This document shows, in pieces, positions 8,843-17,762 of a stretch of 64,000 nucleotides of DNA. Positions within the stretch are counted from its first letter, which is position 1. Each line of letters starts with the position of its first letter. Source of the stretch: Planctomycetota bacterium (GTDB lineage Bacteria > Planctomycetota > Brocadiia > JAADGH01); the NCBI GenBank assembly GCA_013152475.1, contig JAADGH010000223.1, forward strand, positions 1 to 64,000, given 5' to 3'. The translations under genes were made by a program, and so were the position numbers. The notes beneath the pieces are model-generated. The model was not told the origin of the DNA. It saw only the letters and a list, made by a program, of their open reading frames with translations, and ran no database searches.

Positions 8843-9962
8843 GGCCACGATTGGCGGGACAAAGAAGCACGTCCTGCAGATACTGAGCCATCTGCCACGA
8901 GACCGCTACGTCCTCTCCTTCGTTTGCTCCACCCTCCGCGATCCGGTTTTCCAGAAGGACATCGAAGCGCTCCGCGCGGCCGGCGTCAACGTTACGGTCA
9001 TCCAGATGCCTCGATCCATCCGCCCCCTCGCGGACCTGCGGGCGCTGTGGAATCTGCTCGGACACATGCGCCGCTGCCGCTACGACATCGTCCACACCCA
9101 CTCCTCCAAGGCCGGCATCCTGGGCCGCCTCGCTGCGCGGCTGGCCCGCGTGCCGGTGGTGATCCACACGCCCCACGCCTTCGCCTTCGAGATGACAACG
9201 GGACGATTCACGAAGACCGCCTATCGCCTCGTGGAGAAGACCTGCGCCCACTTTACCGATGCCGTCGTCGCCGTGTCCGAACATGAACGACGACTTGCCG
9301 CCGGTCTGGGTGTCCTTCCCCCGCACCGAATATTCACCATCGAGAATGTGCTGGATGCGGAGGACCTGAAACGGCCTCGCACCCGCGCGAAGACCAGGAA
9401 GGAGCTGGGATTGCGGAGCAAGCAGATTCTCGTCGGCGCGGTCGGCCGGCTGACAAGGCAGAAAGGGCTCCCCGTCCTGCTGGATGCGGCAGCAAAGCTG
9501 TCCCGCGAATTCCCCGACATGCACTTCCTCATCGCCGGATCGGGCGATGAGGAATATTCGCTTCGGCGAAAGCTGGCCCAGCTCGGGATCGCCGACAAGG
9601 TCCTCATGCCCGGCCATCGCGAGGATACCCGCGACCTCTACGCCGCCATGGACCTCTTCGTCCTGCCATCGCTCTGGGAAGGCCGGCCCTACGCCCTCCT
9701 CGAAGCCATGGCCGCCGGCAAGCCCGTAGTCGCGTCGGATGTTTGTGGGCTGGATGACGTGATTGAGGATGGGGTGAACGGCATGCTCGTGCCGCCAGGC
9801 GATGCAACTTCTCTGGCCCAGGCCGTCTCCTGCCTTGCTCAGGATGCAACGCTCCGCCGCCGCCTCGGCCGCGCGGCGCGGAGCACAGTTCAGATACGGT
9901 ATCGCATCGAAGACGCCGTAACGAAGCTGGACGCGCTCTATGCCCGGTTCGCCGCCATGTGA
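8811..9962 (+). CDS. Glycosyltransferase family 4 (GT-B fold)
   Basis: Probably transfers a sugar from a nucleotide sugar to a lipid-linked or polysaccharide acceptor at the inner face of the membrane. 383 residues, normal for GT4. An N-terminal acceptor domain (VLEATIGGTKKHVLQIL, DIVHTHSSKAGILGR) precedes the C-terminal donor domain (VGRLTRQKGLPVLLDAAAKL, then the E-x7-E element EGRPYALLE and AMAAGKPVVASDVCG). It has a GGCGGAG ribosome-binding site inside the end of murJ. The pairing with the flippase gene suggests a surface-glycan or cell-wall step. The acceptor and sugar cannot be read from the sequence. It ends 15 bases before the oppositely directed SGNH gene. Confidence 0.9.
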   Translation: MRKLRVLQVLEATIGGTKKHVLQILSHLPRDRYVLSFVCSTLRDPVFQKDIEALRAAGVNVTVIQMPRSIRPLADLRALWNLLGHMRRCRYDIVHTHSSKAGILGRLAARLARVPVVIHTPHAFAFEMTTGRFTKTAYRLVEKTCAHFTDAVVAVSEHERRLAAGLGVLPPHRIFTIENVLDAEDLKRPRTRAKTRKELGLRSKQILVGAVGRLTRQKGLPVLLDAAAKLSREFPDMHFLIAGSGDEEYSLRRKLAQLGIADKVLMPGHREDTRDLYAAMDLFVLPSLWEGRPYALLEAMAAGKPVVASDVCGLDDVIEDGVNGMLVPPGDATSLAQAVSCLAQDATLRRRLGRAARSTVQIRYRIEDAVTKLDALYARFAAM

Positions 9963-9977
9963 GATCGGCTGTCTGGC

Positions 9978-11264
9978 TTAGTTCTTCACAATGTCCCCGA
10001 TGATCATGATCGAGGCGACCCGCAGGACGGTACCGTCATATTTCTTCGGGTCGAAGTTCGGCTTGTTTTTTTCGCGGTCCGTCACGATGCTACGGTCCGG
10101 CTGCTCGGGGTGAATCTCGACCTTCACCGTGTGGACTTTGTCCTCCAGCCCCTGCCCGATACTCAGCATGGAAATGCGATGGTAAGAGCAGTACCTGTCG
10201 AACCGCGGGCGCGGCTTGCGCGTCTCGCCATCGAGGGTGATCACCGCCTGCCCTCCGTCGGGACCGACGAGATCATAGAGACTCACCGCTGTGCCCCTGA
10301 ACTTGAACGAGATTGTCTCGCCCGGTTGGGTCGCTTCCCATATGTCGGGCATTCGATTGTGGAAGCGCTTGCCCAGACCCTTGTCCGAGCTCAGCTTCTT
10401 CCAGCCAGCGCTGAGCATGCCCTTGTCCAGCGGGACCAGCTTGGCCTTCTCCCAGTTGTCGGCAATGAACGGTTTCTTCAGCTCATGCGGACCGGGTTTC
10501 GACTCGGGTTCCATCTCTTTCAGCGCATCGGCGATGACATCGAGGTAAATCTTGTGCCCTACATCGACCGGGTGAACGCCATCTTTCGAAAAAACGATAA
10601 CCCCCTCCGGCCCCGGAAGAAGCCTTCCCTTTGCATCCGTCTTCCCCTTGAAGATCAACTTGTCCTCGCGCGCCATCTCGGCCACGCGCATGGCCATGTT
10701 GATGGACGGGATGCCGTAGTACTCGGCCAGCTTCTCATCCGCCGATGCCGCTCGCGGGCACAGGCCCTTGTCCAGGTCCTTCTCGTAGCCGACGCGGAAG
10801 GTATAGACATAGCAGATGTCGACAGTCGGGTCGGTCTTCCATGCCTGACGGATGACGCCCTCCATGCCGCGATAGATATTCTCTGGCTTCGCGCCGCCGT
10901 CGTTGACGGAGAACTCGACGAAGATGAGATCGGGTTTGTGCTGGAGAACATCCTGCTGGAACCGATACACGCCGAGATTGGATCCCGTGCCGCCGATGGC
11001 CGCGTTGATCTCACTTACCTTGGCCTTCGGGTATTGCTCCTGGAACCACTTGAGCGTCTTCACCCGCCACCCGCGCGCCGCCGTGATGCTGCCCCCAAAA
11101 TAGGCAATCCGTACGTCTTTCCCGGATTTCAGTTTCGCGAAAACGTTTCCGAGGCCGTCACGAGCATGGAAAAGCTTCGCAGGGGCCAGCTCGAAGTTGC
11201 CCCCGGCCAAAACCATGCTGCTCAGTGCCGTGACCGATACCACCGTCCACATCCAATTTCGCAT
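9978..11264 (-). CDS. Secreted SGNH/GDSL-family hydrolase
   Basis: Likely an exported esterase or carbohydrate de-acylase. A Sec signal peptide (MRNWMWTVVSVTALSSMVLA) begins the protein. The SGNH blocks are visible: YFGGSITAARGW (nucleophile Ser), the Gly in the IGGTGSNLG region, EFSVNDGG (Asn block) and KDGVHPVDVGH (Asp-x-x-His). The ATG at 11264 has a GGAG ribosome-binding site. An upstream ATG at 11312, overlapping the stop of the amidohydrolase, is also possible. About 120 C-terminal residues form an extra domain containing WEATQPGETISFKFRG, which resembles sugar-binding sandwich domains. It is the last gene of the beta-helix operon, so it may remove acyl groups from the same polysaccharide. 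Confidence 0.85.
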   Translation of the reverse strand: MRNWMWTVVSVTALSSMVLAGGNFELAPAKLFHARDGLGNVFAKLKSGKDVRIAYFGGSITAARGWRVKTLKWFQEQYPKAKVSEINAAIGGTGSNLGVYRFQQDVLQHKPDLIFVEFSVNDGGAKPENIYRGMEGVIRQAWKTDPTVDICYVYTFRVGYEKDLDKGLCPRAASADEKLAEYYGIPSINMAMRVAEMAREDKLIFKGKTDAKGRLLPGPEGVIVFSKDGVHPVDVGHKIYLDVIADALKEMEPESKPGPHELKKPFIADNWEKAKLVPLDKGMLSAGWKKLSSDKGLGKRFHNRMPDIWEATQPGETISFKFRGTAVSLYDLVGPDGGQAVITLDGETRKPRPRFDRYCSYHRISMLSIGQGLEDKVHTVKVEIHPEQPDRSIVTDREKNKPNFDPKKYDGTVLRVASIMIIGDIVKN

Positions 11265-11311
11265 GAATCTTCTCCGTGGGATAGGCGCAATGACTGGGCC
11301 GGTTGGGGGCA

Positions 11312-12091
11312 TCAAAGCCCCTCCAACTTGAACAGCGAAAGAATATTCCCCGCGTTGACTTTCTCCCGTAGTTCCTCCGGCGCCCCGACCTCATTGAACA
11401 GCCGTTCGTAAAAATCAATGTATGGCCCGAAGCGGTGCGCCTCGCCGAAATACTGCGTGTCGCTGCCGAAACACACCTTGCCCAGGCAATCGGACATAAG
11501 CGCTCCGTTCGGCGCGAACATCTCCCGCCACATGAGCATGGACCGGTGGATCGCCGTGCCGCCGGACAGGTCGGCATAGACCGTCGGGTGGGCCCAGGCC
11601 ATCTTCCAGCACTCCTCCCAGTGCGGGTTGCCGAAGTGCGCCATCAGCACGCGCAGGTGCGGCACCCAGCGCTCGATGGTGTCGATGTGCGACGTGCGCA
11701 TGTCGTCCAGCTTCACGCGATACCGCGTGTACTCCGGGTCGTGCATCAGGTAGCCTGTGTGGAACACGGCGACGCCGTCGCGCTCCTTGATCGCCTTGTA
11801 GAACGGAAAATATCGCTCATCGCCATAGGGATGATTCGGGCAGATGAACTTGATGCCGGCCGCGCCCTGGTCGAAGAGGCGATGGATGTCGTCCTTCTTC
11901 GCTTCGTCGATGTCGATGATCGCGACGGGGATCACGAAGCTTCCCATCCTCTTCTTTGATGCGAACAGCGGATCGGGCTTGGCGATCAGGACGACGGCGT
12001 CCACGCCCTCTTCCTTGCATCGGGCGATATACTCCTTCGGCGAACCATTCAGGTTCACTGCATGGCCGTGGGCGTGTGAGTCGATTCGCAT
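11312..12091 (-). CDS. TIM-barrel amidohydrolase-family metal enzyme
   Basis: Cytoplasmic metal-dependent hydrolase or decarboxylase of the amidohydrolase_2 type. 259 residues, no signal peptide. It begins with the metal-binding MRIDSHAHGH (H-x-H), then has FHTGYLMHD, the strand end MAHFGNPHWEE and the late CFGSDTQYFG aspartate. The substrate is unknown. The start has GGGAGAG upstream and lies 14 bases after the first beta-helix gene. Its stop overlaps a possible start of the SGNH gene (TGATG). In this operon it may act on a product of polysaccharide breakdown. Confidence 0.85.
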   Translation of the reverse strand: MRIDSHAHGHAVNLNGSPKEYIARCKEEGVDAVVLIAKPDPLFASKKRMGSFVIPVAIIDIDEAKKDDIHRLFDQGAAGIKFICPNHPYGDERYFPFYKAIKERDGVAVFHTGYLMHDPEYTRYRVKLDDMRTSHIDTIERWVPHLRVLMAHFGNPHWEECWKMAWAHPTVYADLSGGTAIHRSMLMWREMFAPNGALMSDCLGKVCFGSDTQYFGEAHRFGPYIDFYERLFNEVGAPEELREKVNAGNILSLFKLEGL

Positions 12092-12105
12092 ACGAACTCT
12101 CCCTG

Positions 12106-14901
12106 CTACTTTGTCAGCGCAATGAATCCAGCGTTATCCGCGCGCCACGTCTGCGCGCCGGTCCCCTGCCACATCAGCCAGAGAGGCTTGGCGGTTTTCC
12201 TGATGCTGATATTGAACGCAAGCTTTCCGTGCTTCGCCGGGTCGATGTCAAGCGCGGCGAAGGGGATGCAGTATTCCGCCGACCAGTGCCCCTTGTCGAT
12301 GACCTTCGCCGCGAACTTCACCGCGTCGCCTGCTTTCTTCACCGCATCGGCGGGCGCTCCGGCTTCATCGGAGCTCTCAAACTGTCCGTTGGGATAGCCG
12401 CGCAGGACGAAGATCGGCGCGTTCTTGCCCGCGGCGGGGTTCATGACAGCCACCTCCACCGCGTCGTCCTGCCCCCAGGTCGCCCCCATGTGGATCGGTT
12501 TGGAGGGATCGACATCATTCACAATCGCGATGTACAGATTTTTCCCGTCATGGCTCAGCCATGCCTTGCTTGTCGGCCCGATCTTCTCACCCCAGATGCC
12601 TTGCTCGATGATCATGGCCTTTCCCGGCCACTCCGCCCGGCCGGTGGCGCCGTCGATGGCAATCTGCGCCCCTGTCCTGCCTACGCGGAAGACGGCCGGC
12701 GGGCCTTTGCGCTTGACCTTGGGCCGCGACATCTGCGGGGGGGTCGGCATGGGCCGCACCGTGTGTGTCACCGGCCAGGAGGCGCGGCGGTCGTCCTTGT
12801 AGAGGCCGATCTTCTCGAACGGGATCCGTTTGAACCCGAGCTTCCATGCCGGGGAATCGTCGCGAAGCTGAAAGTTGCAGTTTTTCTCATCCACGAACTT
12901 CGGGTCCTCGTTGATGAGGTTGTCCTCGATCTTGACCAGCGGCTTGATCTTCCGCTGGATGTCGTCCCACCACGTGTCTCTCGGTTCGCGGCCGCGCCCG
13001 TACCGTATCAAATCTTCCTTCGTGCCCGGCCAGAAAATGTTGCGCCGGACCACATTGCCCATGGGTGACTTGGGGTCTTCGTTGAGGATGTTGATGAGTT
13101 GAGGATAGCGTGTGCTATACGGCGGCTCCTTGTATTGGATGCCCGAGATCGTGCCTTTCTTGTTGGCCTCCTCGATCCATCGGTCACCGGTGGCGTGCGC
13201 CCAGCCGAGTGCGCGGGCGTCGATGTGCATCGCGCGGGGACAGTCCACGAAGACGTTGTTCTCGACGGCATTGTCCCGGCCGCCGCCGATGAAGGCCGCG
13301 CGCGTGACCTTATAGAACACGTTCCCGGAGATTGTCGCCGAGGAGAACATGTCATCGAGGTAAATGCCGACACACCCTCGCCCCTCGCGGCCGCAGATGT
13401 GGTGAAGATAGTTGTAGCGGATGATGTGGCCGCGCATTGTCCAGTTGCGCCCGGCGTAGATCGCCCCGCAGTCGTTCGACTCATAGCACACGCTGTGGAT
13501 CTCGTTGAACTCGATGATGTGGTCGTTGCCGCCAAAGCCCATGGCCATGTGCGGGGCGTTGTCTATGAGATTGTGCGATGCGCGATTGCCCACCCCCCGG
13601 AGGACGATGGCCGGGCGGTACATCCGGTCCCACCGGCTGTAATGATGGATGTGGTTGTTCTCGGCGAAGTGCTTCGCCGGCGTCAGCGTCTTCCGGTCGC
13701 CGCCACTAAGGAAAACCCCCCCGCCGCCCATGCCGTACATGTCGCAGCCGATCACACCGACGTCCTTTCCGCCGGAGACGACCACGGCATGGATGCCCAG
13801 GTTGCGGAAGGTGCAGCCGATGATGCGGCAATGCTCGCCGTTCTTCATCGTGATTGCCGTGCCGCGTGTTCCCTCGAAGAACAGCCGCTCGAAAGTCACA
13901 TGAGATGTCTCCATCATGTTGACCAACCCAGGCGTAACCGTGACCTCGACCTTTCCCTGGGTAATGTCGCCGGGCGGCCAGAAGTAGAGCACCCCCGCCT
14001 CCCGGTCAATCACCCACTCGCCGGGCTGGTCGATCTCGGCCAGAATGTTGTACCCATAGAACCATTGCCCCTTGCGATAGCCGTAATGGTGATACGGTTT
14101 TTCCACCTCGATGATCCGTTTCTCCGGATCAATGGATTTGATCTTGTGGCGCTGCTCCGCCCAGTCGCGGAACCAATAGCCGAGCACCCAGGCCTCTTTC
14201 TCGCCGACCCATCGTTTCGGCCGGTCCCCTTCATACTGGAAGATCCCTTCCTTGCATCCCTTTGTTCCGCGCACCTCGCGCGTCGTCTTCCCCAGGACCT
14301 CGGCGATCTTGATAAACCCGTCGTTCGGCCAGCGCGCGATCTGCATGGGCTTGTCGTTGAAAAACACTTCGAGCCGCAACTGGGGCTTCCCGCCGAACCG
14401 GCCGCCCAGAGTGCCGCAGTCGGCAATCCCCTGTGCCTTCAGGTCGGCCCGGAGCACCTTCCCTCGCGCGGCCGGGTCCAGGCGGTTGAGGAGGGTGGAA
14501 TCGGCCACGGGCTTCCAGCCGGTGATGATTTTGCCGCCCGTGATATGGACTTCCTCGCCGGGGCGGGCGCGATAAACGATGGGCGCGTCGGCCGTCCCCG
14601 AATCTTCGGCGGTCAGCTCGATCACCTTGTTACACTCATACCTGCCGCCGCGCACCTCGACGACGATGCCGCCTTTGGGCAGCCCCCCCTCCTTCTTGAT
14701 CTTGCGGATCTCATCGCGCGCGCGTTCGAGCGTGGCGAAGGGGCCGTCGGTCTTGTCGGCGTTTGGTTCAGCCAGCTTGCCCGACCAGGCGTCGTTGCCG
14801 TCGGCGGCGACATAGAGCACGGTCGCGGCGGCCTGAGCCGAAGGAATGGCGGCCAATGCAAGAACTACGAACACCGCTCCTACACACATGCTTTCTTTCA
14901 T
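12106..14901 (-). CDS. Secreted right-handed parallel beta-helix protein with C-terminal CBM9-like domain (paralogue 1)
   Basis: Exported protein, probably a polysaccharide lyase or glycan-binding enzyme. A signal peptide (to about residue 25, ending SAQAAA) is followed by a block shared with its two neighbours: GNDAWSGKLAEPNADKT and DGPFATLERARDEIRKIKK. Residues about 300-600 show the repeating short beta-strands and asparagine-rich turns of a beta-helix (AIVLRGVGNRASHNLIDNAP, FGGNDHIIEFNEIHSV). Residues about 740-931 resemble a family 9 carbohydrate-binding domain (AQIAIDGATGRAEW, WGQDDAVEVAVMN). AAGGAG precedes the ATG. It shares the operon with two paralogues. The exact substrate is unknown. 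Confidence 0.88.
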   Translation of the reverse strand: MKESMCVGAVFVVLALAAIPSAQAAATVLYVAADGNDAWSGKLAEPNADKTDGPFATLERARDEIRKIKKEGGLPKGGIVVEVRGGRYECNKVIELTAEDSGTADAPIVYRARPGEEVHITGGKIITGWKPVADSTLLNRLDPAARGKVLRADLKAQGIADCGTLGGRFGGKPQLRLEVFFNDKPMQIARWPNDGFIKIAEVLGKTTREVRGTKGCKEGIFQYEGDRPKRWVGEKEAWVLGYWFRDWAEQRHKIKSIDPEKRIIEVEKPYHHYGYRKGQWFYGYNILAEIDQPGEWVIDREAGVLYFWPPGDITQGKVEVTVTPGLVNMMETSHVTFERLFFEGTRGTAITMKNGEHCRIIGCTFRNLGIHAVVVSGGKDVGVIGCDMYGMGGGGVFLSGGDRKTLTPAKHFAENNHIHHYSRWDRMYRPAIVLRGVGNRASHNLIDNAPHMAMGFGGNDHIIEFNEIHSVCYESNDCGAIYAGRNWTMRGHIIRYNYLHHICGREGRGCVGIYLDDMFSSATISGNVFYKVTRAAFIGGGRDNAVENNVFVDCPRAMHIDARALGWAHATGDRWIEEANKKGTISGIQYKEPPYSTRYPQLINILNEDPKSPMGNVVRRNIFWPGTKEDLIRYGRGREPRDTWWDDIQRKIKPLVKIEDNLINEDPKFVDEKNCNFQLRDDSPAWKLGFKRIPFEKIGLYKDDRRASWPVTHTVRPMPTPPQMSRPKVKRKGPPAVFRVGRTGAQIAIDGATGRAEWPGKAMIIEQGIWGEKIGPTSKAWLSHDGKNLYIAIVNDVDPSKPIHMGATWGQDDAVEVAVMNPAAGKNAPIFVLRGYPNGQFESSDEAGAPADAVKKAGDAVKFAAKVIDKGHWSAEYCIPFAALDIDPAKHGKLAFNISIRKTAKPLWLMWQGTGAQTWRADNAGFIALTK

Positions 14902-14958
14902 TCTGTTCTCCTTTTGCTTTCGGTTGCAATTCCATCCGCCGACGGGCGCGTTCTTTCT

Positions 14959-17745
14959 TTACCGTATGAATTCGAGAAACCCCGCCTGGGCTACGTCGTA
15001 GGAATGCCCCCGTGTACCTTCCCACATCACCCACAGATTATCGTCCGTCTTGCGCACGGTCAAGTTGAAAGCGAGCCGAGCGTCCGCCGCCGGGTCGAAC
15101 CCGAACATTCGGAAGGGGATGTAGAACTCCGCCGTCCAGCGGTCCGGCGTCGGCCTGCGGGCTTTGAAAGCGACGCCGCCCGGATCCATGGTTTTTGCTG
15201 CTTCATCGCCGTTTGGTGTCTCGCCAAACTGGAGGAAGCCATTGCCGTAGCCGCGGACCACGGTAATCGGCGGCGCTTTGCCCTTCCGCACGACCCGCAG
15301 GCTGACCTCGACCGCGTCGTCCAGTCCCCATTTGTTGCCCTTGAGCTTGGTTTCGGGGTGTATGGTGTTGTCCACGGCGATGTAAAGTCCGTCCCGATCG
15401 TAGGCAAGCCAGGCCCGGCTCCATCGCGCCGCCTTGTTTCCATTCGCATCCTGCGCGAGAATCATGGCGTTGGCGGGGTCAGCGCCGTTCCACTCGGCGG
15501 GGTTAATGCCCCCATCAATGGTGATTGCGGCCCCTGCTTTGGTCACCTTGAAGACCGGGGCCGGTCCTGTTCGGGGCTTGGGTTTGGGCTTCCGCCGCGG
15601 TCGCCTCTTAGGGAGAGGGGGGAGCGGCTTCGGCGGCCCGTACGTCCAGGCCTCGACGGGTGGGTTGGGACGGAGTTCGTCCTTATAAAGGCCGATCTTT
15701 TCGGAGGGAATTGGTTGGAAGCCGGGCAGCTTGGCAAACACCTCGGCGTCGGGCCGAAGCCGGAAGTCCCCCTTCGCCGCATTCACGAAGCCAGGATCCC
15801 GATCCGTCACCCAGTTCTCCTCCGGGCGGACCTGCCAGTTTCCGCTGCTCACGTCGGCGCACATCACGATCAGGTTGCGCACCGCCCGGTTGATCCGCAC
15901 CTGGCCGGGCTGCGGGTTCATAAATCCCACCAGCCGCGGGTAACGCGTCGTGTAGGGCGGCTTGGTGATGTCCACCTCTTTCAGAAGGCGGGTTTGCCAG
16001 AGCTTGGCCTTGAGGCAGGCCCTCCAGCGTTTGTCGTTCCATGGTGCGGAACCCAGGGCTCGCTTGCATTCGATGAAGATATTGTTTTCGGCCAGGTTGT
16101 CGTGTCCCCCGTGCGAGAACACGGTTCCGAAGGACCCTTTTCCCGGTTCGCCGCAGCGGAAAAAGACATTGCCGAACACCGTGTCGCCGCCGTCGCCGTC
16201 GTCGAAGTAAACGGCGGCGTTGCCGTGGCCCATCGGGCTGCCGATGTTATGCCAGAAGTTGTAGCGGATGATGTTGCCGCGGCAGGAGGGGTTGCGGCCC
16301 TTGTAGAAAGCGCCGCAGTCGTCGGTTTCGGTGCAGATGTGGTGTACGACGTTGTACTCGAAAACATGATCATTGCCGTAGACGCTGATGGCTTGGTGCG
16401 GTGCATCATGGATCAGGTTGTGCGCGGCGCGGTTGCCGACGCCCCGGAGGGAAACGGCGTTGGCGTAGGTCAACTGGTGGCGGGAGAAACGCCAGATGTG
16501 GTTGTTCACCGCTTCATGGCCCGCCGGGGTAAGCGTCCTGCGGTCGCCGCCCTCCAGGACAATTCCGCCCGTACCGGTATCGTGAATGTCGCAGGCTTCC
16601 ACCCGGTGCCTTGCGCCGCCGGATATCTTGACGCCGAGCTGACGGGTGTTGCGGATTTCACAGGCCTGGATGCGGTTGTTACTTCCGCCGCTGATTTCAA
16701 TGCCGTTTCCCTGGGTCGCCTCGACAGTGAATCCTCGAAGGATCACGTGAGACGTTTCCCTCAAGGCGAGGACGGGTTCGGTCAGGGTGGAGAGAACGAT
16801 GCGCGCGCCGGTCATCTCCGCGGGCGGCCAGAAATAGAGAAGCCCGGAGGGGCGATCAATGTAGTATTCACCCGGCCGGTCCAGCTCCTCGAGCAGGTTC
16901 AGGGCGCAATAACGTCGCGGCGAAGGGTTTCCTGGCTTGAGGCTGTAGAGGGAAGGCGCTGCCAGTGTGATTCGGCGTTTCTCGCGGTCAATGGCTTTCA
17001 CCTGGATGACCTCGGCATACCAGTCGAAACACCAGTAGCCCAAAAGCCAGACACCGGCGTCCACGTTCCAGCGCGCCGGTCTGTCGCCCGCATACTCGAA
17101 CACGCCAGTTTTGCCGGACTTGTCACCCTTCCGGGGGCAGGACCCTGCGTCAATGATCTTGGCAATGGTCGTCCACCCCTCGTTCGGCCAGCGGGCGAGG
17201 GTCATGCGCCGATCATTGAAAAACAACTCCGGCGCTTGCGGCGCGCCGCGGTATTTCACGGGGAACTGGCCGAGGTCGGAAATCCCAAGGGCGCGGAGAT
17301 CTGTCTGGAGCACCTGTCCCCGAGCGGGGCGAGCGAGCCTATCGATTGTTTTTGCATCGGCGACGGGTTTGAACACATCGGGCGGCGCCATCGGACCGCC
17401 CAGGATATGGACCTTCTCGCCGGGATAAGCGCGATAGACGATGGGCGCGTCGGCGCTCCCCGAGTCTTCGGCGGTCAACTCGAACGTCTTGTCACGCTCA
17501 TACCTGCCGCCGTGCACCTCGACGACGATGCCGCCTTTGGGCAGCCCCCCCTCCTTCTTGATCTTGCGAATCTCATCCCGCGCGCGTTCGAGCGTGGCGA
17601 AGGGGCCGTCGGTCTTGTCGGCGTTTGGTTCAGCCAGCTTGCCCGACCAGGCGTCGTTGCCGTTAGTCGCCACATAGAGTTCCGCGCCCCGCAGAGATGG
17701 GCAGAGCGCCAGTGCAAACATTGCCGCCAGAATTCCTCTATACAT
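14959..17745 (-). CDS. Secreted right-handed parallel beta-helix protein with C-terminal CBM9-like domain (paralogue 2)
   Basis: Close relative of the product of 12106-14901, with the same order of parts: signal peptide (MYRGILAAMFALALCPSLRG), the NGNDAWSGKLAEPNADKT block, beta-helix (AVSLRGVGNRAAHNLIHDAP, VYGNDHVFEYNVVHHICTET) and a CBM9-like C-terminus (AAITIDGGINPAEW, WGLDDAVEVSLRV). A Lys/Pro/Arg-rich linker (PPLPKRRPRRKPKPKPR) joins helix and CBM. The ATG at 17745 has AAAGGAG at the right distance; an in-frame start at 17766 is less likely. The 5' ends of the two genes are nearly identical at DNA level over about 180 bases, which points to recent duplication or gene conversion. A glycan-degrading role is inferred from fold and context. 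Confidence 0.88.
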   Translation of the reverse strand: MYRGILAAMFALALCPSLRGAELYVATNGNDAWSGKLAEPNADKTDGPFATLERARDEIRKIKKEGGLPKGGIVVEVHGGRYERDKTFELTAEDSGSADAPIVYRAYPGEKVHILGGPMAPPDVFKPVADAKTIDRLARPARGQVLQTDLRALGISDLGQFPVKYRGAPQAPELFFNDRRMTLARWPNEGWTTIAKIIDAGSCPRKGDKSGKTGVFEYAGDRPARWNVDAGVWLLGYWCFDWYAEVIQVKAIDREKRRITLAAPSLYSLKPGNPSPRRYCALNLLEELDRPGEYYIDRPSGLLYFWPPAEMTGARIVLSTLTEPVLALRETSHVILRGFTVEATQGNGIEISGGSNNRIQACEIRNTRQLGVKISGGARHRVEACDIHDTGTGGIVLEGGDRRTLTPAGHEAVNNHIWRFSRHQLTYANAVSLRGVGNRAAHNLIHDAPHQAISVYGNDHVFEYNVVHHICTETDDCGAFYKGRNPSCRGNIIRYNFWHNIGSPMGHGNAAVYFDDGDGGDTVFGNVFFRCGEPGKGSFGTVFSHGGHDNLAENNIFIECKRALGSAPWNDKRWRACLKAKLWQTRLLKEVDITKPPYTTRYPRLVGFMNPQPGQVRINRAVRNLIVMCADVSSGNWQVRPEENWVTDRDPGFVNAAKGDFRLRPDAEVFAKLPGFQPIPSEKIGLYKDELRPNPPVEAWTYGPPKPLPPLPKRRPRRKPKPKPRTGPAPVFKVTKAGAAITIDGGINPAEWNGADPANAMILAQDANGNKAARWSRAWLAYDRDGLYIAVDNTIHPETKLKGNKWGLDDAVEVSLRVVRKGKAPPITVVRGYGNGFLQFGETPNGDEAAKTMDPGGVAFKARRPTPDRWTAEFYIPFRMFGFDPAADARLAFNLTVRKTDDNLWVMWEGTRGHSYDVAQAGFLEFIR

Positions 17746-17762
17746 CCCTCGCTCCTTTCTTG